Shown one piece after another: positions 1 to 12,073 of a stretch of DNA of 64,000 nucleotides (within the stretch, counting starts at the first letter, position 1; the number at the start of each line of letters is the position of its first letter). The position numbers and the translations under genes are program-made. Origin of the DNA: Neolentinus lepideus HHB14362 ss-1 (Eukaryota; Basidiomycota; Agaricomycetes; Gloeophyllales; Gloeophyllaceae); assembly GCA_001632425.1 (NCBI GenBank), contig KV425626.1, positions 48,818 to 112,817 on the forward strand, in the 5' to 3' direction. The notes beneath the pieces were generated by a model. It did not search any database, was not told the origin of the DNA, and was given only the letters and a program-made list of their open reading frames with translations.

Positions 1-386
1 TGCTTTATACTAGCCTCCGGTTTGTGTCTGTGTCTGTGTCTGAGCTCAGGGCATCTCTGGTGTCCTATCTACCCTATATCCGCTGCTGCTGACAGTAAAT
101 CGGCTGAAAAATGTCATTAAGCACATCTGCAAATGAAACCAAGTCTGCTGTCGCAACTGGTCAGTCTTTTTGTGCTCAGAAAGTAAATGATCTGACTCTC
201 ATGCCCAGTGCTACAAGACCTTCATCTCAATCTGAACTGGGAGTACAATCTCGTCCGAGTCATTACTAGGGAGCGAGACTACTGTAACATGCGACTTGTT
301 GCCAGCGTTGCCCCGAGTATAAAGTCACTGACTTAGCATACGGGCATTTCCAATGCTTCGATCTTGTTTGACCAAAACTCACTCAA
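1..386. other. No gene recognised, left edge
   Basis: I see no convincing coding exon here. A short run of TGTGTC/TCTGTG repeats lies near base 25-45. The segment may be the 5' part of the decayed F-box relative that follows, but nothing in it supports that directly. Confidence 0.4.
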
Positions 387-1000
387 TTGGACATAAAGGA
401 CTTCGATTTTTCGCCGGAATGGATACGCGCTTTGAAGCTATGCACTTATCTCAGGACGTGTGCTGTTCTTCCGATGCAAGGCGCATCAAACGTGTCACGG
501 CGAATTCCCGACGGACACGTTCTTGCGCTCCCAAACTTGCATCAGCTAGCCATATGTCCCGATCATCTCGGCAAATTGTCGACTATCCCCCTACTGCCAA
601 AGCTCCTAGCCAGCCTCTCGACCTACAGGCTCGTTTGTTGTCGGCCATTCTGGTGGATATCATCGCCAGGTCGGACTGTCGACTTGGAGGCCTGCGCATA
701 TTCTGTTAGGAAGGATCATATCTTACGAAAGACACGGCTGAAAGCACGAGGCAATTGTTGTCGGTGTCTTCTTTGCAATATCTAGAGATGCAGGACCACG
801 ATTCCTTACGCTACTCTTCGCAAAATATCGTTCAAAGCCTTTCAGAAAGTGAGACCGGTCAGTATACCGTCCCAGAACTTTGCAGGTTAATCCTCACGTT
901 TGGAGGTAATGTCAGTATAGTCTCTGCCATAACGACGTCCGAGGACATGCTCTTTTCTCGAGCCAGTGCGAGTAATCACGGTCTCAATTCCTCTCTTTAG
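387..1000 (+). pseudogene. Decayed F-box/LRR-type protein fragment
   Basis: The translation resembles the leucine-rich part of the large Agaricomycete F-box/LRR families. Recognisable pieces are HVLALPNLHQLAICPDHLG in one frame, DIIARSDCRLGGLRI in another, then LQYLEMQDHDSLR and VPELCRLILTFGG after an in-frame stop. Keeping the similarity going needs a frame change near base 600 and reading through a TAG near base 706-708. No good introns remove both. There is no N-terminal F-box in the window. The family call is from recognised sequence style, not from a search. It could instead be a live gene with introns I failed to place. Confidence 0.45.
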
Positions 1001-1610
1001 CACGTCAACAACAGACTCGCAGATAGGCCAAACACAGTAACAGAACACTGGAGAAGGTCAGCTCCCGCTACTATTAAGCGAAGGAGACTACTGATGGAAA
1101 GGGCAGAGGATTTCAGAGCGGAACATTGATGACCACAGGCCGATTTTTCTGCATGCCCTCCCAGTCTTTGGCTCGAACCCATCCTGTCGTACCGCATTGA
1201 GGACAGAATGTCTGTAGAAGGATCTCTCAGTCTGCTAGAGAGGATAATTACGAGCCTATTCCAGTCTTGACGCTGGGCAGAGAAATGCCGGTGAACTCGA
1301 TGACGGATTATTAGCGTCGAGAATCGGAATACGACAGGACACAATCCTTGTCGAAGGTTCTTGGTTTCTTGAATTCACTGAGTGACGCAGCAATTCTTAA
1401 GTGGTGTAGTTGGTCGTCAGAGACCTGTGTTCCTACTGTGTACCATATTTTGCAACCGGTGTTCGGGTTATACACAGTGCTTACCCGTCATCCGAGGAGC
1501 AGTCCTGTTGATATTTCAGGATAGATGCATAGTACATGACAAGTACCGTAATCCGAATCCCTGACAGCCATTTCGGCAAGACGTCCATATCAGCGGACGA
1601 ACTCGAGTTG
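1001..1610. other. Intergenic, no gene recognised
   Basis: Only short unspliced frames without recognisable motifs occur between the F-box remnant and the end of the carboxylesterase. A tRNA-like T-loop word near 1150 does not fold with its flanks. Confidence 0.4.
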
Positions 1611-4075
1611 TTAAGAACATGTCCAAGTGCCGCAGGAAGGGAACGTCTGCGAACAATGACTTTGAATATGAGGGCCAGCTAGAGCCTCAGACGACTTACC
1701 TGAGGGAACAGGGGCAAGACGGTGTTCCAATACGCACATGAAGCATCTCCGGTGAAGTGGTCACCAGGGATAGCCTCTGTGGTGGAGTTTCCGAGTATTG
1801 CCAACGTGCTGTGGCATTCTCAGTAAAGCAATAGCGTCATTTGGGTGAAGATGCACTCACGTCGTGTTTGCGGGGTCGTACAGATACCAACTGCCAAAGA
1901 CGAGTGAATTATATATCTAAAAGACGCGTGCAAGCTTACCCGGGGATCTGTGGTCCAGTCCATGGATCTGCAACATAAGACGCTGTGAGAGAAGAGACCC
2001 TCATACAGCAGTGATTAACACCCACTCTTAATAAAGTTGGTCCATGCCGTGACCATCAAATTGGATACGCCGATCTCAAAAGGAGTGGCAGGCTCATAAG
2101 GTGGATCCCGTACGATGTCCGCCCAGTTTCTGGGTTGTAAGATATCAGCCCCACGAAGCCCGAGGAGAGCAGGAATAGGCTCACCCGAAGACGAATCGAA
2201 TATCGGAACCTCCACAGAGGATTAGACAACAGAGACATCAGTTCTGGGTGCTACAGTTGCTTACCGTGGAATGCCCCAATCGACACTCCCAAAGAGTTCA
2301 AATTCGCGGCCACCAAATCGAACTCGTATCTCCACACAGGCTCTCCAAGAGCATACGTACGCCATAGGCCAAGATCACTGACGAGGCAGCGCATGTGAGC
2401 GTCTCGCCACATAGCTGCGGAGGCGTTGAAACCGTAGGGGTATTGCCTAGACGCTCAAACATCAGGTTGCATTATCATGTAACTGTTCGAAACGAGCTCA
2501 CGCAGAAGGCGTGGGGTATATCTGTTCCAAAATCGAGACGTTTGACCATGGCAAGTTGAGGCTGTTTGATGTAACCTGTATGAGAAATTAAATTTCGATG
2601 GCTTCCAGGAAGGCTCGCGAAAGCCCTCACATAGCCCGTGATGTTTGGCCAGTAAGCAGTTGCCTCGCCGGCGATATTCAGATTCCCCTCGTCCTGGAAG
2701 AGAGTGTTAGCTCCACCAAACGGACTAAACCATCCTCACCCCACCCCACCCGTCTCTCAATCACATACCCTATTAGTCCCAATCAGCATAGGGAATCTGC
2801 CAACTGATCCTTGCTTTGTCTGAAGAACGTAGTCTTTGAAGACTGTAATGTTGTCGATGACAGGCTGGAACTGAGCGTTTGTAGCAAGGGCGACGGACTG
2901 CAGCAGGAAGGCGTCCTTAGTGCGTAAGCACTCTAGCATACCTGAGCCTGTAGGGCAGTTGACGGTGTTGTTTGACGCCACAATGGCGAGCTGTTGGTCC
3001 TCAGGCCACATTGGTTGTGAAGCTAGAGGGATAGGTGAGTTTATGTGATACAACAAAATGAATATGAACTCACTGTCTGCACTCTACGAATGTCGTACAT
3101 TTCAGCATAACACGAAATACCTGAGTGTCTAGGAGCTTGCCTGCATGATAGCGCCGATGATGAGCGGGTCTTGGTTGTAGTACTCGTTATAATATGAGAT
3201 GTAGAAGTTCGTCATTTCTATAGCCTCTCAGAATTGTTCATCGATGTTGTAGACAGAAGTCTACCAACCTGCGCCGACGGACTCGCCTGCGCAAATCTGT
3301 CAGACGAAATATAGACGGATACGATCAGACCTTACCTCCAAGGACAATGTGGCTAGGATCGCCACCGAATGCAATAATGTTATCCCTTGTCCATTCAACA
3401 GCAGCACGCGTGTCAAGGAGAGCAAGGTTTTGGGTTCCAGATGCCATTTCGGATGAATGTGGAAAAGCGAACAGGGCAAGTCGATAATTGAAGCTGACGA
3501 AAACTATGCCAGTTGCTGCGAGGTGCGAGCCATCGACCTGGGGATTGGATGAAGCTTGACTGTTGAAGCCTCCTCCGCTAACGCGAGTTCGAAGTCACAA
3601 ATGTATCCTCAGCAGACCGAATGGGCGCACGAACGTGATCCATACGTAGACAGGTAGCAAACCGGTATTGTTCGCTGGTGAGATGACATTGACCCTCAGA
3701 CAGTCCTCACTCTGTACAGATGTACCATTGTAGCCGTTATATCTAGCAAGAACGGGTCAATATGTATACTGTCATCGAGCCACCATGCACCTACACTCCC
3801 TGCATACATGCCGGACCATATGCAGTAGCATCGAAGACCGTATCGGGATCTCGGACCACGGGTTGAGGGGGAAGCCACCTATTCGCACCAGACGTATCTG
3901 CAGCAAAACGCATTCCTAGCCATTTATTCAGAGAAACAGCAGTCGTGTTCGTATCCAGATATCCCTGAACCGGACCGGATGTTGTCTGTACAAAGAGACT
4001 CTGCTCGGTCCATGCAGCCGCAAAGGCCGCTGTGGAGAGCAAGAGTGCAGCGACAGCCTGCACACCGCGCGTCAT
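1611..4075 (-). CDS. Secreted type-B carboxylesterase/lipase
   Basis: This is an alpha/beta-hydrolase of the cholinesterase/carboxylesterase-B family, expected to hydrolyse ester bonds outside the cell. The first exon starts with a signal peptide (MTRGVQAVAALLLSTAAFAA), followed by the family's N-terminal strand (TTSGPVQGYLDTNTTAV). Later exons give SEDCLRVNVISPANNTG (second family signature), an oxyanion segment GGGFNSQ, FVSFNYRLALFAFP, TRDNIIAFGGDPSHIVLGG and the nucleophile elbow GESVGA split by an intron. Then come HG-SDIRFVFG with the catalytic histidine and a cysteine motif CAYWNTVLP typical of the fungal C-terminus. About ten short introns are needed. The best C-terminal path ends in a stop at 1611-1613; reading through at the last donor would stop near 1679. 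The residue before the oxyanion glycines reads Thr where His is usual. Family call is firm; substrate is unknown. Confidence 0.85.
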
Positions 4076-5157
4076 AGCTATTGGATATAGACGGGCCTGT
4101 GGAGGGTCTGAGGATACCTGAGACAGAGGAGTCCTCAGGAGAGCACGTCTTCATGATTGATAGTGATTTAAGTACCCAGCAAAGGCCTGCCAGTTGTCCA
4201 ATATTAGAGCTGGACTGAGCGTGTTATGCGGGAGACTTTCGGCATTCGATGCACTTTGTCAATCTTGGTGCCTATTTCTTCCCGCTTTCCCCGCTGGAAT
4301 TGAGTAACGCAAGCATTGAGAGTAACGAATTGTCGGGGATAGTTCGGGAAGGGAAGCAGTCTCAAGGGTAGGGCTCTGCAGAAACGACGCCCCATGACCC
4401 TTGTGTGAGCAACAACCGATGCGGCGTTCCGATATCAATATTCAAATAGAGAGCGCGTCTGCGCGAGGGAAGAGAAACGACGCCTTGCAGGTACTTACTT
4501 TAGACACCTACACATCGAAGTTCAAGTATAATTCTGTGCAGTGTTGGTATATGTCGCTACGCGCTACGGATCAGGGAATAGACTGCTCGCCGGATGTCTA
4601 ACCGTTTGGAAGATCAGTGACTATGGTCGGGCGTTCAGTAGCGTTACACGTGGCTCAGCCCAAGACGACATTGAGGGTGAAATTTGGAGAAATATATTAC
4701 AAAACCCATTTATTCATTACTTGCTTCTTCCAAAAACTATAACACCTCCCCCAGATGTATGTACTTCTACTGCTCTTTATACTTCTCCTTTCGTGATCTT
4801 GATCTTGCTGTGAGACGACATCGATGAGTGAGAGAGAAAGTCCTAAGATACAGACCAGAGTAACGGCGGAATAGGATACGCGGATGGACGTGTGACAAGA
4901 GACGAAGGAGTGAAAATAGATTACGAGTAGCAGATGCAAGGAGGAAAAGATGAAAGGCGGTGAATTAATGAGTCCGTGGCTCTCGGCCAGCCTGTTCCTG
5001 GTATCTCTATCCAGCGTCCCAATGAGGCTGCTCTATGCGAAACGTGGTATGAGAGGCGTGCATGACCGAAGCATGGTGAATGGGTGGGGATGAGATGCAG
5101 CGCGAGCACGAAGAAGCAGGAGAGGCAGGAAGTACGAGAGGATGGACATGATGAAAG
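4076..5157. other. Intergenic between esterase 5' end and Cdc55 3' end
   Basis: This stretch should hold the esterase promoter (right of 4075) and the 3' untranslated region of the Cdc55 gene. Small frames at 4204-4395, 4401-4813 and 4697-5243 show no motif and no splicing logic. I see nothing else in it. Confidence 0.4.
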
Positions 5158-7111
5158 CTATGCAGCACTGTACAAGAACAGATTGTTCGTGGCCGCAATC
5201 TGAAAATGAGGATCAAATTATATGAGCATATCATGTACATCAAGTGACGTCATGCTACTAACCGCGATCGTATTTTCTCTCGGATGCCAGCTCGGATGCA
5301 GGATCTTTTTATTGAAGTCCAGCGTTTCCATCTGCATAGCGTCCCGCAGCCCGCTAGACCGCGCCCCGTTCTTCGCTCCAGGCTTGTTGCCGGGTAATGG
5401 ACCTCCAATCTTCTTCGCCTTGAACGCCGACTTGTCCGCCTGCAGAACGACGTCGTTCAGGGTATCTGCATCGTAGATCCGGAAGTAGTTGTGGTACGAC
5501 CCGGTAAGGACGTGCCTACGACGAACGCCGACATTAGCATACAACATCAATAGCTGCCGTAGGGTCAATACAGAACACTCGGCTTACGCGCCAGCGATGT
5601 AGTAACGAGCGAGAGTGATACTCACTTGTCGTCGCCGCCCCAAACACACTCAAACTTATCAAATATACAATCGTTCTCGTACAGATCGCACAGCTTTCCT
5701 CTCAGGTGGTCGTGTATTGGAATCGTCTTCACAGGTCTTGTGTCCATATTAATATCCCAAATCTTGAGCGATAGGTAGTCCCGGGAAAGGATGTACCGCC
5801 CGTCATGACTGAACTTGACGTCCGATATCGATGAGATGATCTCGGAGAAGAACGACCGATTCGACGGATCCTCTTCCTCCTCGAACACTGGAGAAGGAAG
5901 GGGGGTGTGAGCATAAATGCAAAGGGGTTAAACATGACTGGCATACACTTCGCATGGCGGTCACAGAGTGCCGAGTCTCGCATGTCCGCCAGTTTAATAT
6001 TACTCTTTGAACTTGAGTACATGAAAAGGTTGCACTGCGACGGATGGAACTCCGTCGCAGTGATAACTTCCGTGAGTTCCTCCATATTCGCGGGTTTGAT
6101 GTCCACGATGTCTGATATTCATGAAGTCAATGCACTACTAGCTTCCTCTAAATGAACCACCCACTGAAGCTCTGATCACTGATATTCAAATTCCACAGGT
6201 TGATTCTCAAGTCATCAGCACTGATGTATGTCTCCTGGTCCGAGTTGACGGATATCGAATGGATATGGTAGGCGTGAGCATTAGAGTACACTTTGCGGGG
6301 CACGGCGGCAATGATGTTGTCTTGATGGGCCATCCGCGGTAATCGGAGATGCGACTGTGCTGTCGGTGGTGGCAGAGGCCGCTGTCCGTCATGCAAGTTC
6401 GATTCTGACACCACTCGCAACGACTTCTCGAACACCTTCCACAGCTTGATCGTTTTGTCTGGGAGTGCATAGGAGGCGGAGATAGATCGATCACAAATAA
6501 GACGACACCATTTTGAAGAAAATACTGACCGTTTGTGGACAGGAGGAAGTGGGCAGAATTCATTCGCTTACACCACTTGATCTTGTTGATCTTCTCCTCG
6601 ATTTCAAGCGATTTGAGGTAGTCGAACTCTGGCTCATGTGATTGGAACTCGGTGTAGAATTTGTACTCGCAACCCTTTTTCTGGATCGCCGCACATCACA
6701 GAATTCAACGCAAAGTTCACGCACAGTGCGAACAGAATAGATCCAGACAAACGCGAATATTAGTGTCGTGCTCATATCGTCGCGCCATCAGCCCGAAATG
6801 GTATTTCGGCGCAACTGATGCAGCGAGGACCACGTACCGACTCATTACGCTCAAACAAGACGACACGGCCACCCTTGTCTCCAGTAGCAAGGTAGTTGCC
6901 TGTCGAATCGAACTCGACAGTCGAGATAATATCGGCTGGATGGGCGTCGCGTGATTAGCACCTCGGCGCGGGGTACCCCCACACCAGACGATTCAGAACA
7001 AATGCAAGAGCAGCACAATGACATACCTTCCGTGATATCCTCGACCTCTCCCTTGTCCCCAAAGCATTGCGCAAAGCGCCAGTTTCCTGAGCTCGACGGG
7101 TCGGTGTCCAT
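5158..7111 (-). CDS. CDC55: PP2A regulatory subunit B (PR55/Cdc55)
   Basis: This is the B/PR55 WD40 subunit that directs protein phosphatase 2A, acting in mitotic exit, the spindle checkpoint and septation. It starts [20 protein letters not shown], close to the family N-terminus. Exons follow in order with [49 protein letters not shown], the histidine-containing [66 protein letters not shown] and DMRDSALCD. These are followed by [20 protein letters not shown] and [14 protein letters not shown]. The last exon (ending at 5158) encodes [12 protein letters not shown] after a 60-base intron. All seven expected beta-propeller blades are accounted for, and the length is normal at roughly 450 residues. 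It diverges from COX9 across about 310 bases. The identification is essentially certain. Confidence 0.95.
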
Positions 7112-7423
7112 GGCTGTTGTCTATGGATGACTTAGTCGTAAGAGTCTTGATCTGGTAAACGTCAGGATCGATGTCGATGCAGGCTTATGTTCTTCTTCGT
7201 CGTCGTCGTCAGTGAGATCGTGCGTGCGTTTCGTGTGGCGCGTCAACGGTATGGATAAGAAAGTGCGAGTGCCTCGTTGGTGCAGGGCCCGCAATACGTC
7301 GATCTCGTTCTGGGCGCTGCTCTCGGTTTGGCATTGTTTGTCCTGGAGGCCTCGACGCCACCCGACATACCCCGACCAACACACAACCAACGTCCATCAT
7401 CACCAGAGATATCGTCGAGCACC
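7112..7423. promoter_or_regulatory. Shared divergent promoter of CDC55 and COX9
   Basis: The start codons of the two flanking genes face away from each other across 312 bases, so both 5' regions must lie here. The segment contains a pure CGT/GTC trinucleotide run near 7198-7211 and CACCAGAG and CCACC pyrimidine/purine tracts. I cannot assign a TATA box or a named factor site with confidence. Confidence 0.55.
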
Positions 7424-7728
7424 ATGCCCATCGCTCCCATCACAGGAAAGCTCAGAAAGAGGCTTTGGCTTGACCTCTCCGTCGCCCTTGGTCTCGGCAT
7501 CTCGTCCGCATATGCCTACTGGTGCGTTAAATTCTCCCCTGGTCGCGTGTTCCTGCTAAGTATTCTTTATAGGTATGGTGTCCACTTGAAGATGGGTGAG
7601 AATGATGCTCTTTCTCTCGAGGTGCATTACGTTTTGTGACACGGAGCTAACACGTATCTGCTCTAGTACAACGCCAAGAGGAATTCTACCTCAAGCTCGA
7701 GAGGCAGAGGCAGCTGCAGCAGTCATAA
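7424..7728 (+). CDS. COX9: Cytochrome c oxidase subunit VIIa (Cox9 family)
   Basis: This is a tiny mitochondrial inner-membrane subunit of complex IV. Three exons (7424-7521, 7573-7595, 7667-7728) join in frame to give about 60 residues, matching the family length. It starts MPIAPITGKLRKRLWLDLSV, very like the conserved APITG-K/R N-terminus of fungal Cox9. A single membrane helix (SVALGLGISSAYAYWYG) follows, then a charged C-terminus (RQEEFYLKLERQRQLQQS). The 23-base middle exon is a micro-exon. No full-length open frame covers the gene, so naive ORF calling would miss it. Its promoter is shared with CDC55. Confidence 0.92.
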
Positions 7729-8342
7729 GAAGGTGCAGGATGTCCATACTATGAGATGTAATACGGTCTGTCGCGCATAGCGCAAGCTACCGCATCCGCA
7801 GCTTAGTTGTTGGTGGACCACTCATTTCTCGAACCACGAATGTACGATGTTTCATCAAACCACGCGAAATCATTGTTATGAACAGCAACTAATCTGAACG
7901 TCCACCATAACACAACAATACAAAGGTGGGATTATCAGACGAAGCGCGAGGTGAGTGAGATTGTGACCCGTACATCTAGGATGGCCAATGGAGGTCGCTC
8001 GAGTTGAGGACAACAAGCGCACAACTCGATTGTATCTCTTAGAGGACCTCGAGGTATGAGGTATATCCTCTACTCACAGCAGCCCGTTGTGGGTTGCAGG
8101 GTGCAGCGACTGGGCCGATACCTATTGCCCCCAAGCAACGAGTTGTAGGCTGGAGACCCAGCGGTCGAGATTTCGCCTGGATCGGACCCAGAACCATACT
8201 CAAGGTTTGGTGCAGGTCGTGAATATAAGACGTCTCATTAAACCGTGCGAAGCGCAAAACCAATCTAAGAGCCGTCCATAAAATATCATATCAATACAAG
8301 AGCCTACGTAGAAGTCAACAGACACGAATTGGTAAATAAATA
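7729..8342. other. 3' intergenic region between COX9 and the J-protein gene
   Basis: Two genes converge here, so the segment should contain both 3' untranslated regions. Frames at 8039-8281 show no motifs and I see no separate gene. Confidence 0.4.
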
Positions 8343-9863
8343 TCACTCCCTCCTCAGTAGCCCCATCTCCCGTAGTCGGTCGCACTCCTCGATCTTCTCC
8401 TGGTCGATCTGCCGGACCTTCTCCCAGTCCGTTCGAATCCCAAAGAATCCAACCTCCGCCTCCTTCCGTTGATGTTTCCGATCCATTCCTCTTTGGCACT
8501 GATCATATAGGTTCTGCACATAGATCTTCTCAATGCCCTTCTCGAATTTGCTGAGCCCGGGACCTAGACTCGTTTCTCCAATCCTCGCTATCTCGTCCGC
8601 TATAGGGTGCTTGGAGAATTCTCGCTGGTTGACATAATAATTGACGTTGTACCCGTGCGTTGTCCGCTGTATGTTGTACTGCATGGTGGGGATGAAAGAG
8701 AATCGGGGGTCGGGGATTTCGGGCGCCGAGAAGAGCTTGGGTAAAGCAGACAGGAACGAAAAAAAGAAGAGGACAAGTATGGGCAGAAGCTGAATGAAAG
8801 CTGAGCCTGCGCGAGGCTGCTCGGCTTGTTGATCCCGTCGTCGTTGCCGTGGCATGTCCCCGAAACCACCACCCACACGAGTTGTGCGGAAGCCACCCGG
8901 ACCAAAGGATGCAGAAAATACTGCAAACAATTAGAATCACAGCAGACCGAAGAGGGCTACCACGAACCTGGGCCGCCAAAGCCTCCGCCGCTGCCGCCGA
9001 AGAACATATTGAAGAGGTCTTCTGGGCTGATTTCGCTCTCAAAGCCTCCGCCGCCGAAGGGCGATCCAGCGAACCCTGCCGGTGATGCTCTTGCAGATGA
9101 CATTCCGCCAAAGCGGGATTCAGGGTCGGATCCATGCGAGTCGAATGCAGCCCGTTTTTGAGGGTCTTGCGACGGGGGTCAGGACATATTGCAGACAAAC
9201 CCATAGCACTGCAGTTTACCTGATAATACCTGGAAGGCCTTGGAGACCACTATTACAGGTCGTTAGTGCCTAGTCGTGAGCCCGTGAATGCAAAGACAGA
9301 GTACTCACTTTTGAACGCCTCGTCAGCTCCTGGTGCTCCATTCTTATCGGGGTGTAGCGCCAGAGCAAGCTATCCCACTAATTATGGTCATTCCAAAATT
9401 GTGAGAACACCGAACTCACCTTTCGATACGCCTTCTTGATCTCAACCTCCTCACAATCCTTCTTCACAGAGAGGATCTCGTAGTAGTCCGTCACCTTGCA
9501 CGCCCTCACCCGCTTGACCACTGAGTGCTGCTCTGGCGTAAAATCCCTCTTCACTTTCTCCTGTCCTGCACTCCCATTCGCCGCACCAGCACCACTAGTG
9601 CTTGACGATGGCACATGCCGCTGCTTAGCACTTGACGCCGAGGGGTGCGCTTCCGCACCTGAAGCAGATGTCGAATTCGAAGGGCCCGCACTACCAGATT
9701 CTATTTCCCGCTCAATAGCAGCGAGAAATTTCTGCGCCTCGGGGGTCTCAAAGAGCGAGATGGACTTCTGGCAGAACTTGCGCGCTGAGGTGAGATTGCC
9801 CGAGTCCCGGTGCCGCTGCGCTATCGAGAGCGACCGGAGTGCTTCATCTTTATTACTTTCCAT
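8343..9863 (-). CDS. ER membrane J protein (Hlj1 / DNAJB12-B14 type)
   Basis: This is an Hsp70 co-chaperone of the type anchored in the ER membrane with its J domain in the cytosol, where related proteins assist ER-associated degradation. The N-terminal region (residues 1-50) has a helical repeat (EALRSLSIAQRHRDSGNLTS) as in DNAJB12/14. The J domain begins near residue 125 (TDYYEILSV), with KKAYRKLALALHPDKNG split by an intron after KAYRK; the HPD tripeptide is intact. It is followed by DSHGSDPESRFGG and a Gly/Phe-rich stretch. A single membrane helix (FIQLLPILVLFFFSFLSALP) and a C-terminal DUF1977-like domain come last, the latter containing NVNYYVNQREF. The stop is at 8343. The start at 9863 is the first ATG of an open first exon. 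It is divergent with the F-box gene. Confidence 0.93.
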
Positions 9864-10136
9864 CTACTGCTTGTGTATGCACAAGATAGGAGCAGATAAA
9901 GGGGGTGAGACAGCGGCAGGGAGGAAATGTTCGAGGGGACGTGGAGGTGGGAAGTGCAGACGTATCCAGGTACACTACAACTAGTTTGTAGCAATGCTTG
10001 TAGTGGTCTATACAACAGCTTGTAGTCGCTTAGTCATTCACTACAAAATATCGTTACTTCTTATCTCACGAACTTATTGCCTTTCTAGTCTCCCAGATCC
10101 TTGGTCATCCAATATCGGATGAAATAACTTCTTCAT
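9864..10136. promoter_or_regulatory. Shared divergent promoter with five TTGTAG/CTACAA copies
   Basis: The J-protein and F-box genes start on opposite sides of this 273-base gap. Within 72 bases it carries the hexamer CTACAA or its complement TTGTAG five times, at 9975, 9986, 9998, 10020 and 10041. The first two form a near-palindrome. The count is read directly from the sequence; that it is a regulatory site is inference. Confidence 0.5.
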
Positions 10137-11891
10137 ATGCAACGCCCACCGCCCAAAGTAACCGACGAAGAGCCGGAGGAGCTCAAGCACTTTCGGGAGG
10201 CATGGAAGGCTGAAGTCCAGCAGAGAAAGATCCAAACCCATACCGTGCAGTCTGCCGTTCCTTCAGGGAGTCATGACGCTTCCACTCATGCTGTATCCGG
10301 ACCAGGACCTGCAATTGATCAGACGACGGGGAAGAGACGAGAAAGCTTGAGAGCGACAGGAAGCACGTCTCCCGAACGCCGCTTTGTCGCTGGGGCGAAG
10401 CACGCGTCTGTTACGCTCCCCGCGCAGCCTGGTCCGTCTAGCGAGACCCTTGCGAGTCAGACAATCGATCTCGCACCCCTGGGACGTGTTCTGCAGTCCG
10501 CAATAGACGTGTATCGTCGGGCGATTCAGCATGAACAAGGTGGAAACTTGGATGAGGCACTGCGGCTCTATCGCCAGGCGTTCCGTATGGATGATAACGT
10601 CGACAAGGCGCATCGGAAAGTGGAGAAATTGGAAGAGCTACGTATCCAGGCAAAGAAGGCATCTATCGCAACCGCTACTACTGTTGAATCTGGGGCAGAC
10701 GTAGCCTCCCCATCCGAAGTGATTATTGATGGCAAAACGCTTGACCTGTCCCCCTTGTTCATATCTACAGACGAGAAGAGGACATATGGGGTCGACGCTG
10801 TCGTCACCGGTAAACTTGCAGACCTCCTGGAAACCTTCCCAAAGGACTTAGGTTTTCAGCCTGAGGACGAGAAAGCGAAGTTGCATATTCAGAAGCTCCC
10901 CGACGAGCTGCTCATCGATGTCCTCCGGCGCCTGGACCATACTTCAGTTGAGCGCTTCGCCACGGTTAATAAGAAGGCAAGGATGATCAGTCTTGATTCC
11001 ACGATATGGAGGTGGGCTAGTTCAGTCTCATTTCAGTTGCTCATGTCAAGCTAATGATGAAACTCGGTGTGTGCAGAGAGTTCGTCCACGAAACGTATAA
11101 GCCTCCTCAGATACCTGATGAGAGAGATATCAAGAACTTTGTGCAACATTATCTGTACGATTATCGTCGGGTTTATATAGAGCAGCCCCGTCTACGTCTA
11201 GACGGCGTTTACATCGCGGTTTGTCACTATGTGTGAGTCTTGGTTGCCTCAGTAATCGTTCTTTGTAAATATGGACCCTTCAATTAGCCGTCAAGGGCTA
11301 AGCCAGAATGCTTGGGTCAATGTGCGTCACACTACCATTCCTTCATGGAGTTTGTAGTGACTTGAACCCACAGATAAGCCATCTAATCACCTACCACCGA
11401 TTTCTGTAAGCCAACATCCTCTATCCACTGCGAAGAGATACGAAATTCACGTTATTTAGCCGATTCTTTCCTGACGGCCAAGTGATATCGTTGCTCGCAA
11501 ACGAAGAGATGACACCTCAGCAAATCATTCCGCTACTTAAATCATCGCTCCGCATGAAGGTAGTTCCGAGTCCCTGCCTGTGACACCAGGAATATTATAC
11601 TGATAAACCACTTGTAAGGGCATGACCATCGGCAATTGGCGCCTCGAAGGCACCACAGTTTATATAACCGACCTCATCGACCCATCATCCCTCGACGTAA
11701 GTCGCACCTCAAAACGCTACGCTTTCCAGATGACTCTGTCGCTACGTTCGCGTCCACTCGGCAGATGGAACAAGTTGGTCATGTCAACGTACGAGACCGT
11801 TAATATAGAGACGGGCGAGACCGAATTGTTGCCGTTGAAGCATGACAGGCCGTTTTGGTTCTCGAAGGTCCGGTCATATTCGGCATATTAG
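10137..11891 (+). CDS. F-box protein of the FBXO9/Hrt3 (Pof7) family
   Basis: This is a predicted substrate receptor of an SCF ubiquitin ligase. After a low-complexity N-terminus of about 120 residues there is a TPR/MIT-like helical repeat (AIDVYRRAIQHEQGGNLDEA) and LRLYRQAFRMDDNVDKAHRK. The F-box follows (KLPDELLIDVLRRLDHTSVE through STIWR), then the Hrt3-type C-terminal domain: FVHETYKPPQ, RLDGVYIAVCHY, GLSQNAWVN, FFPDGQVISLLANEE, MTIGNWRLEGTTVYI, and the final VMSTYETVNIETGET. About five introns interrupt the second half; the first exon is nearly 900 bases long. Domain order and spacing fit FBXO9 of animals and Pof7 of fission yeast. The stop at 11889-11891 is followed by a convergent gap to Vps5. 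Confidence 0.92.
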
Positions 11892-12073
11892 CTAGAGGGA
11901 GCGGATTAAGTACAATGTTGAATTTAGCGGTGCAGATGTTATCACTGTAAGCGTAAAATTATGGTAGAGGTGTCGGGTGCGACGGACTAGCCTTGTTATC
12001 ACTGCGTTACATCCAGACATTTCCAAGCGTCTATGTAGCATGACTGCACATCGCACAGGCATGAAAACCTTAG
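11892..12073. other. Short convergent intergenic gap
   Basis: These 182 bases separate the stop codons of the F-box gene and the sorting nexin, so the 3' ends must lie close together or overlap. No terminator signal is obvious. Confidence 0.4.

Noticed and set aside
1140..1165. tRNA-like T-loop GGGTTCGAGCC on the minus strand
   Set aside because: Stem pairs fail after two positions and no A box or acceptor is nearby.
8530..9204. Long minus-strand frames overlapping the J-protein gene
   Set aside because: They are out-of-frame readings of the J-protein exons, which carry clear HPD, membrane and C-terminal domain motifs.
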